Of a DNA stretch of 5,561 bases, positions 1 to 5,234 are shown piece after piece; positions within the stretch are counted from its first letter, which is position 1, and each line of letters opens with the position of its first letter. This stretch comes from Nitrospira sp. (GTDB lineage Bacteria; Nitrospirota; Nitrospiria; Nitrospirales; Nitrospiraceae): positions 1-5,561 of the forward strand of contig JANYAJ010000135.1 in NCBI GenBank assembly GCA_025361385.1, written 5' to 3'. A program made the translations under genes and the position numbers. Under the pieces are notes generated by a model. The model saw only the letters and a list, made by a program, of their open reading frames with translations. It made no database searches and was not told the origin of the DNA.

Positions 1-48
1 TGCCGCCTTCTTGACGGGCTTCTTTGCTGCTGCTTTCTTCGTCGCCAT
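1..48 (-). CDS. Lys/Ala-rich, probably DNA-binding protein, N-terminus only
   Basis: On the minus strand an ATG at 48-46 opens a frame that runs off the left edge after 16 codons, reading MATKKAAAKKPVKKAA. A GGAG lies five bases upstream of the ATG, a good Shine-Dalgarno, so the start is well supported. Alternating Lys and Ala with Pro is typical of bacterial histone H1-like proteins and of the basic tails fused to some HU-type proteins, which bind DNA non-specifically in the nucleoid. Only the tail is visible, so the family cannot be fixed: it may be a pure H1-like tail protein, a tailed HU protein or another protein with a basic extension. No conserved fold is visible. Confidence 0.6.
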   Translation of the reverse strand, partial: MATKKAAAKKPVKKAA

Positions 49-96
49 GTGATCTCCACCCCCCTTCGATGTAAAAATGTTGAACAGTGTGTGAGA

Positions 97-125
97 GGTA
101 TATCAGAGTTTGATCGCGGAGTAAA
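97..125 (-). promoter_or_regulatory. candidate sigma70-type promoter for the Lys/Ala-rich gene
   Basis: Read on the minus strand, TTTACT (125-120) and TATACC (102-97) are separated by 17 bases. Each matches four of six consensus positions. Transcription would begin near position 90, giving a leader of about 40 bases before the ATG at 48. The surrounding 60-140 region is richer in A and T than the flanks. This is prediction by eye only. Confidence 0.3.
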
Positions 126-212
126 ATTTTCTCTTCAGAAATCTTTCGGTCGGATTGAACGAGGGAGATGTCTTGGTCGTCTGAAATCGTCTCGTGACGG
201 TCTGGGTGACTC

Positions 213-240
213 TGATCTTCTCCCACATTCGTGGATACTC
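213..240. repeat. terminal inverted repeat of the IS3-family remnant
   Basis: The sequence from 213 begins TGATCTTCTCCCACATTCGT and continues GGATACTC. It lies just beyond the end of the orfB pseudogene, where the right end of an IS3 element is expected, and begins with the TG dinucleotide required at IS3-family tips. No partner repeat was found in the window, and the three-base target duplication cannot be tested because the other end is missing. Confidence 0.55.
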
Positions 241-245
241 GGGTC

Positions 246-629
246 AGCCACCGCCGTCCTCGCTTCGAAGTCGGCCGGGAGTGGCCACCGAGTGTGGAGT
301 GTCGGCGCAGCCGCTGATAGAAGCCGTTGAGATATTCAAAGGTGCCCTGTGTTGCCTGGTCTCGCGTGAGGAACGAGCGATGATAGATGAGCTCACGCTG
401 GAGTGTCCCGAAGAAGCTCTCTACATAGGCATTGTCCCGCAGTTCCCTCGCCTGAATACGCCCGGGGTTAGGCTGTGCGCGGTGAGCAGGTGATGGTACC
501 CCGTGGCGGCATACTGGCTCCTGCGAGTTGTTTTCACGGAACTCCCGGTGGGTCACCAGGAGTTCCGAGGGCAGGACGCGGTTGCGCACCGACCGGTGGC
601 TCCGTGGGTTGCCGACTGTGTGCGTCCAA
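246..629 (-). pseudogene. IS3-family orfB transposase, C-terminal catalytic-domain fragment, frameshifted
   Basis: Four blocks in changing frames read as an rve-type (DDE) integrase core. LDAHSR is at 629-612. SVRNRVLPSELLVTHRE is at 592-542, like the usual GWSM..R....LV stretch. SQYAATGYHHLLTAHSLTP and then RRGNC are at 519-439. DNAYVESFFGTLQREL is at 436 downward, followed by HRSFLTRDQA, FEYLNGFYQRLRRHSTLGG and, after another shift, PADFEARTAVA. The Glu in YVESF is the third acidic residue of the DDE triad. Family members read GNCWDNA across 441-434; here one base is missing (TGC-GG-GAC). A second one-base loss in the G run at 277-279 separates STLGG from PADFEA. The Asp-Arg-Gly before SQY is also degraded. 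There is no intact reading frame, so this is a dead gene. Confidence 0.8.
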
Positions 630-753
630 CGCGGGCTTTAAGGGGGCGTGCGATTCTGGAGCGCATCACCTCTGTAGATGTCCTTCCATGCCGTCCTGTC
701 CCTGCTCGCGTCATTTGTCATGCGACGGTGATGTGCGGTACCGTATTAGTGTC

Positions 754-930
754 ATGGAACATTCTTTCACGTGCCCTTTTTGCGGCGAAGAGATTTCGAT
801 GGTGCTGGATCCTTCGGTTCGCCGTGACCGCTACATTGAAGACTGTGAGGTCTGCTGCAACCCCATCGAGATCAGCTACACCGTCGAAGACGAGGTCCTG
901 ATTTCCTTCGAGGCCAAGAGTTCCGAATAG
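754..930 (+). CDS. CPxCG motif-containing cysteine-rich small protein
   Basis: This 58-residue protein starts MEHSFTCPFCGEE and carries a second cysteine cluster in YIEDCEVCCNPIEI. The Cys residues are 7, 10, 31, 34 and 35. The CPxCG knuckle followed by an ED-C-x-V-CC-x-P segment matches the family of about 60-residue cysteine-rich CPxCG proteins of Proteobacteria and relatives. Two Cys pairs about 24 residues apart suggest one bound zinc, as an inference. The biochemical role of the family is, as far as I know, not established. The frame stays open upstream to 475, but that part lies in the IS remnant and is low-complexity Cys/Gly/Pro sequence with no homology, so the ATG at 754 is preferred. 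No clear Shine-Dalgarno precedes it, which is the weak point of this start. Confidence 0.8.
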   Translation: MEHSFTCPFCGEEISMVLDPSVRRDRYIEDCEVCCNPIEISYTVEDEVLISFEAKSSE

Positions 931-964
931 GGGCGTATCAACTATTCAGAAACCAGGAGATTCC

Positions 965-1153
965 ATGCCGATTGTGACTGCATTCGCCCTCTCCATGCTC
1001 TTGCTTGCCGTGACCGGCTGTCTGGGCTCTTCCGCCTCTCCTCCCGCCGCAGAGCAACAGCCGGCCAAGAAAGCGTCCACCGTGAAACCGGCCGCACACG
1101 ATGAGCAGAAGTCGATGAATGAGGAAAGTCACAATGCCGTCATGGATCGGTAG
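965..1153 (+). CDS. small predicted lipoprotein
   Basis: The product is 62 residues. AGGAG at 955-959, five bases before the ATG, fixes the start. Residues 2-18 form a short hydrophobic signal (FALSMLLLAVTG), and VTGC ending at Cys19 fits a lipobox, so the likely mature form is a lipidated peptide of 44 residues anchored in a membrane. The rest is Ala/Pro/Lys/Glu-rich and apparently unstructured, with no recognisable domain. The N-terminus lacks the strong Lys/Arg cluster usual in signal peptides (MPIVTAFAL), a minor departure. It lies 34 bases after the CPxCG gene and 66 bases before the aldo/keto reductase. No function can be assigned; tiny lipoproteins of this kind are often poorly conserved. 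Confidence 0.65.
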   Translation: MPIVTAFALSMLLLAVTGCLGSSASPPAAEQQPAKKASTVKPAAHDEQKSMNEESHNAVMDR

Positions 1154-1219
1154 AAGAACAGGCTGCGGGCGAGACTCTGTAGAATATCTTATCCGCAGAT
1201 CTGAAAAGGACTCACGCTT

Positions 1220-2191
1220 ATGCAATACGTTCATCTCGGTCGGTCAGGCGTCAAAGTCAGCCGACTCTGTCTCGGCACGATGAACTTCGGCCCGGAGACG
1301 AGCGAGGCGGACAGTTTCGCCATCATGGATCGGGCGCTGGAGCTGGGCCTCAACTTTTTCGACACGGCGAACGTCTATGGCTGGAAGGTGGGCGAGGGCT
1401 GGACGGAGCAGATCGTGGGGCGCTGGTTCGCTCAGGGCGGGGGACGGCGTGAGAAAGTCGTGTTGGCGACGAAAGTGTTCGGCCGGATGGGCGAGTGGCC
1501 GAATCAATCCCGCCTGTCGGCACTCCACATCAAGCGGGCCTGTGAGGACAGCTTGCGGCGCTTGCAGACGGATTGCATCGATCTGTATCAGATGCATCAT
1601 GTCGATCGGGAGACGCCGTGGGAGGAAATATGGCAGGCGATGGAGCAGTTGGTCCGTGAAGGCAAGGTCCTCTACGTCGGCAGCAGCAATTTCGCCGGGT
1701 GGCACCTGGCTCAGGCACAGGAATTAGCTCGCACCCGGCACTTCTTCGGCCTCGTATCCGAGCAGAGTCTCTATAATTTGACCGAGCGGACGATTGAGTT
1801 GGAAGTGATTCCAGCCTGCGAAGCCTATGGGATCGGCCTGATGCCTTGGAGTCCGCTCGCGCGCGGACTGTTGGCCGGGGCATTGGACCCGGCGAAGGTC
1901 GGCCGACGTGCTGACGAGGATCTGAAGAAAACGATCGAGACACATCGCCCCAAGCTGGAAGCCTATGGCGCGCTCTGCACCCAGCTGGGGGAACGCCAGG
2001 CCGATGTGGCGCTGGCCTGGCTGCTGCACCAAAAGGCCGTCATGTCGCCGATTATCGGGCCGCGCACGATGGAGCAATTGAACGGCACGATGCGCGTCCT
2101 GAATCTGACGTTGAGCCATGAAACGCTGAGACGGCTCGACGATATCTTCCCCGGCCCTGGCGGGCCCGCACCGGAATCCTATGCCTGGTGA
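1220..2191 (+). CDS. aldo/keto reductase, NADPH-dependent
   Basis: This 323-residue protein has the full (beta/alpha)8 aldo/keto reductase pattern. GRSGVKVSRLCLGTMNFG is the N-terminal strand region. The catalytic tetrad is Asp48 and Tyr53 in FFDTANVYG, Lys85 in VLATKVFG and His126 in DLYQMHHVD. VGSSNFAGW (153-161), EQSLYNL (181-187) and MPWSPLARGLLAG (208-220) are cofactor and substrate barrel segments, and SPIIGPRTMEQL (275-287) is the usual NADP-binding C-terminal motif. Members reduce aldehydes or ketones to alcohols with NADPH in the cytoplasm. Length and motifs fit the group containing YghZ/IolS-type enzymes and Kv-beta-like reductases; the substrate cannot be read from sequence. AAGGA lies nine bases before the ATG. 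The gene is intact, with no sign of a frameshift. Confidence 0.95.
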   Translation: MQYVHLGRSGVKVSRLCLGTMNFGPETSEADSFAIMDRALELGLNFFDTANVYGWKVGEGWTEQIVGRWFAQGGGRREKVVLATKVFGRMGEWPNQSRLSALHIKRACEDSLRRLQTDCIDLYQMHHVDRETPWEEIWQAMEQLVREGKVLYVGSSNFAGWHLAQAQELARTRHFFGLVSEQSLYNLTERTIELEVIPACEAYGIGLMPWSPLARGLLAGALDPAKVGRRADEDLKKTIETHRPKLEAYGALCTQLGERQADVALAWLLHQKAVMSPIIGPRTMEQLNGTMRVLNLTLSHETLRRLDDIFPGPGGPAPESYAW

Positions 2192-2270
2192 TACCGCCCA
2201 ACCTGCACGAGCGGTGCAGCGTACCCGAGCAAAGGACATCACAGGCTTCCTGCGACAGACTTGCATCCGT

Positions 2271-2298
2271 TTGCTGGTGGGGCGTAGGCTCGTATCAT
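2271..2298 (+). promoter_or_regulatory. candidate promoter of the Asn-Pro repeat gene
   Basis: TTGCTG (2271-2276) and TATCAT (2293-2298) are 16 bases apart. The second differs from TATAAT at one position; the first matches only the TTG. Transcription would start near 2305, leaving a leader of about 20 bases that contains the Shine-Dalgarno TAAGGAGG (2313-2320). It suggests the repeat gene can be transcribed separately from the upstream reductase, which ends at 2191. Confidence 0.35.
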
Positions 2299-2325
2299 TC
2301 TGAAGTTTCTTCTAAGGAGGTCGGC

Positions 2326-2679
2326 ATGTGGCCTCTGGTGCTGCTCTTCTTCCTGTGGTCCGCTGCCTCCAGCTTCGCCGAATCCGGCTCCCCTGGGAAA
2401 TCCGAACGCCACTCCAACCTCTTTAATCCTGCCAAGCTGTTTGCGCCGGACAATCCGCTAAATCCCGCAGAGAAGTATCCCGCGCCAGCGAATACCCCCA
2501 ATCCCAGGTATCGCTCCGATCCGAGTAACCCCACCAATCCGGCGAATCGCTTCATCCCCAGCAACCCGTTCAATCCCGCGAATGAATACAACCCTCAGAA
2601 TCCCTTGAACCCAGCCGAGGGCTACAGCTCCGGCCGGCCTTTCTCACCGCTCGATCGCCCCTCTGGGTCTGATCGCTAG
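2326..2679 (+). CDS. secreted Asn-Pro tandem-repeat protein
   Basis: The ATG at 2326 is chosen because TAAGGAGG ends five bases before it, and translation from there gives a signal peptide at once: MWPLVLLFFLWSAASSFA, with probable signal peptidase I cleavage after Ala18 (S-F-A/E). An in-frame ATG at 2188 overlaps the reductase and gives unconvincing sequence, so it is not used. The full protein is 117 residues. After a short Ser/Gly/Lys linker, residues 31-115 are seven near-identical units of 12 residues (one of 13) with consensus N-P-x-N-P-A-x-x-aromatic-x-P-x. There is no Cys and no catalytic motif. Export, very high Asn and Pro content and regular spacing suggest an extended surface or periplasmic polymer-like protein, possibly structural, adhesive or ion-binding. 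That is inference; I do not recognise a named family. Confidence 0.8.
   Translation: MWPLVLLFFLWSAASSFAESGSPGKSERHSNLFNPAKLFAPDNPLNPAEKYPAPANTPNPRYRSDPSNPTNPANRFIPSNPFNPANEYNPQNPLNPAEGYSSGRPFSPLDRPSGSDR
2416..2670 (+). repeat. seven-unit 36-bp coding tandem repeat (Asn-Pro repeat)
   Basis: The protein units are NLFNPAKLFAPD, NPLNPAEKYPAPA, NTPNPRYRSDPS, NPTNPANRFIPS, NPFNPANEYNPQ, NPLNPAEGYSSG and RPFSPLDRPSGS. The middle units keep NP-x-NP and an aromatic at position 9. The first keeps only its NPA core, and the third and last are degraded. Synonymous codons vary between units (NP is aat-cc, aac-cc and others), so the repeat is old and held by protein selection rather than recently copied DNA. 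Confidence 0.8.
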
Positions 2680-2801
2680 TCGGCGGGGAGGACACATACC
2701 GGGAGCATCTTTTCGCCGCTGAGCTCACAGCTCCTCTAGCTTCTTTCCTGAGCGTGGGCTAGTGGGTTTCCCCCTGCGCTGGTCTTGCCAAAGAAAATGG
2801 G

Positions 2802-2870
2802 CTACTTGGGGTCTTCTTTTTTCTTCTCGTCTTTCTTCTTCTTTTCGGCAAATGTGTCGGCGTGACTCAG
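2802..2870 (-). pseudogene. Lys-rich C-terminal gene tail, probably a decayed remnant
   Basis: On the minus strand, 2870-2805 reads LSHADTFAEKKKKDEKKKED and then PK, followed by a TAG at 2804-2802. The frame is open back only to a TAG at 2912-2910 and contains no ATG, GTG or TTG start, only a CTG at 2870. The sequence SHA-DTFAEKKKK looks like the end of a signal peptide followed by a short charged mature peptide, a type of small exported protein common in environmental bacteria. The upstream frames give no hydrophobic stretch, so the N-terminal half seems lost or scrambled. It may be a real small gene with a non-standard start, but a remnant is more likely. Confidence 0.3.
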
Positions 2871-2965
2871 TTCAAGATTACAGTTCGTCCCGGGTTTTAT
2901 CCTGTTCCTCTAGTCCGGAGCTAAGCCCTGAAAGTGAGCAATAGTGAACAGAAATGCACCGACTT

Positions 2966-2997
2966 CCTAGGTAGTGTTATCTACATTTAGGTTACCT
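2966..2997. promoter_or_regulatory. palindromic candidate operator upstream of the kinase
   Basis: CCTAGG (2966-2971), GTAG/CTAC with a six-base gap (2971-2984) and AGGT-T-ACCT (2989-2997) overlap. TAGGTAG (2968) and TAGGTTA (2988) are also similar sites 20 bases apart, about two helical turns. This layout suits a dimeric DNA-binding regulator, but the stems are short and the site is about 190 bases before the kinase start. Chance is not excluded. Confidence 0.2.
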
Positions 2998-3156
2998 GAG
3001 TGGTGACGCATGTTATGGGCGCGCACCTTGTCGATCGGGAGACTCTGGTTTCGGCTCTCTTCTGCCCGGGCTGCACCCATTGGCGGTGGCTGGGGCCCTG
3101 TGTGACGGGTGTCAGTGCGCCTCCTTGCCACTCGGGCTCATACGAAAGGAAGGATG

Positions 3157-5085
3157 ATGTCTGCCAGTAAAATTCTCGTGCTCGAAGATGACGCCTGTGT
3201 CGCCACGGACATTCAGCAGCGGCTGGAGAAATTGGGCTATGCCGTCTGCGAGGTGGTCCATTCCGGCGAGACCCTTCTCGCTCGTGTCGAGGCCCTTCGC
3301 CCTGATCTCGTGATCATGAGCACGTCGGTGCAAACCGAGCTGGCTCGGCACGAATCCACTCAGCACCTCATCGAGCAATTGGAGATTCCCATTCTATATT
3401 CCACGACGCACGCTGACCCGGTCGCACTGCAATCCCTGGCACGCAAGGAGCCGTTCGGCTATGTGCGGACGCCGTTGGACGATCGGGATCTGCACCATAC
3501 GATTGCGATGGCCCTCTATCGGCAGCAGACGGAAACTAAATTGCGAAAGATGGAGCGATGGCTTGCGGCGACGCTGAATAGTGTGGGGGATGCCGTATTA
3601 GCCACCGATATCGAGGGACGTGTCACCTATCTTAACCCCAGTGCAGAATTGCTGACGGGGTGGACCTTTTCCGAGGCCACAGACCGCCCCCTGTCGGAGA
3701 TATTTCAGACCATGCGCGGCGATGCGCATACGCCCGTCGACAGTCCTGTCACGCGGGTGATTCAGGAAGGAGTCGTCCTGGAGCTGGCCGAAGGGACGTT
3801 GCTTCAACGAAAAGATGGAACCACGCTTCCGATCGACGATAGCGCCGCTCCGATTCGTAACGAAGAGGGACAGATCATCGGCGTGGTGATCATTTTTCGC
3901 GATGTCTCGATCCATCGCCGTCTCGAGGAGCGATTGCGTGAGGCCCAAAAGCTCGATGGCGTCGGACAATTGGCCGGCGGCATTGCTCACGATTTCAATA
4001 ACCTCCTGACGGTCATCAATGGCTGTTGCTTCATGCTTCTCAGAACGATGGCTTCGGACGATCCCCAGAAGGGCAAGGTCGAGATGATCAAGGAAGCCGG
4101 AGATCGCGCCGCCGTGCTGACCCATCAGCTCCTCGCCTTCGGCCGCCGGCAGGTACTGGCTCCCAAGACCCTCAATCTCAATGATGTAGTGGTGACGATG
4201 GAGCGGCTGCTACGAAGGCTGATCGGTGAGGACATTGAGTTGCTGACGATCCTCGACCCCACTACTGGCTCTGTGAAAGTCGATCCCGGACAAATCGAAC
4301 AGGTAATCATGAATCTTGCGGTCAATTCCAGGGATGCCATGCCCTGCGGAGGCACGCTGACCATTACAACTAAGAACATCGACATCCATGACCAGGAAGC
4401 CCGCGACGACTATGACGGCATAGACAGTCCATCCGTGATGCTTGCGGTATCGGATACGGGGGAGGGCATGGACGTAGACACGCAACGGCATATCTATGAT
4501 CCGTTTTTTACGACCAAGGCGGTAGGGAAAGGCACGGGCCTCGGGTTGTCCATGATTTACGGAATCGTGAAGCAGAGCGGCGGCCGTATCGCGTTCTCGA
4601 GTGCAGTCGGGAAGGGCACCTCCTTTCGTATCTATTTTCCGCGTGTCGCACAGGACGCCGCCATGTCTCCGCCTCTCCCGGCCAACACCGAAGCCGCGCG
4701 CGGGTCGGAGACGGTCCTGGTTGTGGAAGATGAGGATCTCGTCAGGAAACTGGTGCGGACTATTCTGGAATCTCGAGGGTACGCTGTGCTGGATGCCCAG
4801 GACGGCGACGAAGCCTTCCAGGTCTGCAGGAATCATCAGGGGCCCATTCACCTGCTTGTCACCGATCTGGTGATGCCCAGGATGAACGGCAAAGAGGTTG
4901 CTGAGCGACTGCGGTCCCTCTATCCGGAGATGAGGGTGCTCTATATGTCAGGATACACGGCTGACGCGATCGATCAGCATGAGGTCCTAGAGTCTGGCAT
5001 TCAGTTTCTTCAGAAACCCTTCACTCCAATCGTTCTGGCCAATCGCATACGGGAATTATTGGATAGTCGACCGGCGGTTTCCTAG
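3157..5085 (+). CDS. soluble hybrid histidine kinase (pseudo-REC, PAS, HisKA, HATPase, REC)
   Basis: The start ATG at 3157 sits six bases after AAGGA; an adjacent ATG at 3154 and a GTG at 3109 are alternatives. The 642 residues have no membrane segment or signal, so the protein is cytoplasmic. Residues 4-122 form a receiver fold with the acidic cluster E10-D11-D12 and Thr83, but Ser55 stands where the phosphorylated Asp belongs and Arg104 replaces the conserved Lys. Residues 135-252 are a PAS sensor domain (DAVLATDIEGRVTYLNPSAE). The HisKA box GGIAHDFNNLL carries His278. HATPase motifs are Asn390 (NLAVNSRDAM), DTGEGM (433-438), DPFFTTK (448-454) and GKGTGLGL (457-464). The C-terminal receiver (about 519-636) is complete: Asp570 in TDLVMPRMNG, Ser598, Lys620. 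Phosphate should move from His278 to Asp570 and perhaps to an unseen phosphotransfer protein or regulator. The signal sensed is unknown. Confidence 0.93.
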   Translation: MSASKILVLEDDACVATDIQQRLEKLGYAVCEVVHSGETLLARVEALRPDLVIMSTSVQTELARHESTQHLIEQLEIPILYSTTHADPVALQSLARKEPFGYVRTPLDDRDLHHTIAMALYRQQTETKLRKMERWLAATLNSVGDAVLATDIEGRVTYLNPSAELLTGWTFSEATDRPLSEIFQTMRGDAHTPVDSPVTRVIQEGVVLELAEGTLLQRKDGTTLPIDDSAAPIRNEEGQIIGVVIIFRDVSIHRRLEERLREAQKLDGVGQLAGGIAHDFNNLLTVINGCCFMLLRTMASDDPQKGKVEMIKEAGDRAAVLTHQLLAFGRRQVLAPKTLNLNDVVVTMERLLRRLIGEDIELLTILDPTTGSVKVDPGQIEQVIMNLAVNSRDAMPCGGTLTITTKNIDIHDQEARDDYDGIDSPSVMLAVSDTGEGMDVDTQRHIYDPFFTTKAVGKGTGLGLSMIYGIVKQSGGRIAFSSAVGKGTSFRIYFPRVAQDAAMSPPLPANTEAARGSETVLVVEDEDLVRKLVRTILESRGYAVLDAQDGDEAFQVCRNHQGPIHLLVTDLVMPRMNGKEVAERLRSLYPEMRVLYMSGYTADAIDQHEVLESGIQFLQKPFTPIVLANRIRELLDSRPAVS

Positions 5086-5086
5086 G

Positions 5087-5208
5087 CGCTGTCTTTGCAC
5101 GATAAAGAATCTTCCGGTTCATACCGGCGGGTGACCGGGACTGGGCCAGATTCTGTGCAAGAAGCGTATACGGGATCAGGATGCGTCATCTACCCGCTGT
5201 TCTTGCAG
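5087..5208. other. structured intergenic region with alternative stems
   Basis: The 149 bases between the convergent kinase and msrB genes hold three related segments. A (5087-5100) is CGCTGTCTTTGCAC, B (5155-5166) is GTGCAAGAAGCG and C (5195-5208) is CGCTGTTCTTGCAG. B is complementary to both A and C, so A-B and B-C pairing exclude each other. The A-B stem is extended inside by AGAATCT (5106-5112) with AGATTCT (5148-5154), a perfect seven-base match, and encloses CCGGT-TCAT-ACCGG (5114-5127). The B-C loop contains GATG-CGT-CATC (5180-5190). No long T run follows, so this is not a classic intrinsic terminator. It could protect or end transcripts from both sides, or be a small structured RNA. 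Confidence 0.5.
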
Positions 5209-5234
5209 CCGTGGTCTATTCTCCTGCCCACAAA

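Larger units (their letters stand above)
213..700 (-). mobile_element. IS3-family insertion sequence remnant (3' part)
   Basis: The minus strand encodes the C-terminal half of an IS3-family orfB transposase, now frameshifted, and the remnant ends at about 213 with TGATCTTCTCCCACATTCGT, which has the TG start of an IS3-type terminal inverted repeat. It resembles the E. coli IS3 end as I remember it (TGATCTTACCC and so on). The 3' boundary at 213 is therefore fairly sharp. The other boundary is not: recognisable transposase similarity fades near 630, and I see no opposite inverted repeat before the CPxCG gene at 754, so 700 is approximate. IS3 elements are about 1.2-1.5 kb with orfA and orfB. 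Here orfA and the first half of orfB are missing, so this copy cannot transpose by itself. Confidence 0.75.
2680..3156. other. 477-bp region without a convincing complete gene
   Basis: Neither strand has an open frame with a good start, Shine-Dalgarno and protein-like composition. The plus-strand frame from 2762 is Ser/Arg-rich and looks spurious. The region contains a pyrimidine-rich tract (2812-2846) that encodes a Lys-rich gene tail on the minus strand, palindromic sequence at 2966-2997, and the upstream region of the kinase gene. The Shine-Dalgarno of the kinase (AAAGGA, 3145-3150) is at its right end. No T-tailed terminator was seen after the repeat gene. Confidence 0.6.

Noticed and set aside
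49..493. Two overlapping plus-strand open frames (49-330 and 194-493)
   Set aside because: They lie antisense to the IS3 transposase remnant and its tip, have no Shine-Dalgarno and show no protein-like pattern; the minus strand explains this stretch.
475..753. N-terminal extension of the CPxCG protein to an ATG at 475
   Set aside because: The extension is antisense to the transposase pseudogene, and the family is about 60 residues and begins near the ATG at 754.
2203..2219. CTGCAC-GAGCG-GTGCAG hairpin just after the reductase, as a terminator
   Set aside because: The six-base stem is perfect, but no T run follows and the stem is short; termination here is not supported.
2188..2325. Longer form of the Asn-Pro repeat protein starting at 2188
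   Set aside because: It would overlap the reductase stop codon and bury the signal peptide internally, whereas TAAGGAGG points to the ATG at 2326.
2762..2944. Plus-strand 60-codon frame rich in Ser and Arg
   Set aside because: It has no ribosome site, low-complexity composition and no recognisable family; the pyrimidine tract makes better sense as Lys codons on the other strand.
3109..3156. Kinase start at GTG 3109, adding 16 residues
   Set aside because: The added residues are not part of the receiver fold and lack a Shine-Dalgarno, while AAGGA is properly spaced before the ATG at 3157.
4210..4851. Long minus-strand open frame inside the kinase gene
   Set aside because: It is antisense to conserved HATPase and receiver motifs and has no domain pattern; it is a codon-bias shadow.
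5087..5208. Integron attC site or CRISPR-like array in the intergenic repeats
   Set aside because: There are no paired GTTRRRY/RYYYAAC core sites, no integrase nearby and only two direct copies of one segment, so neither identification fits.
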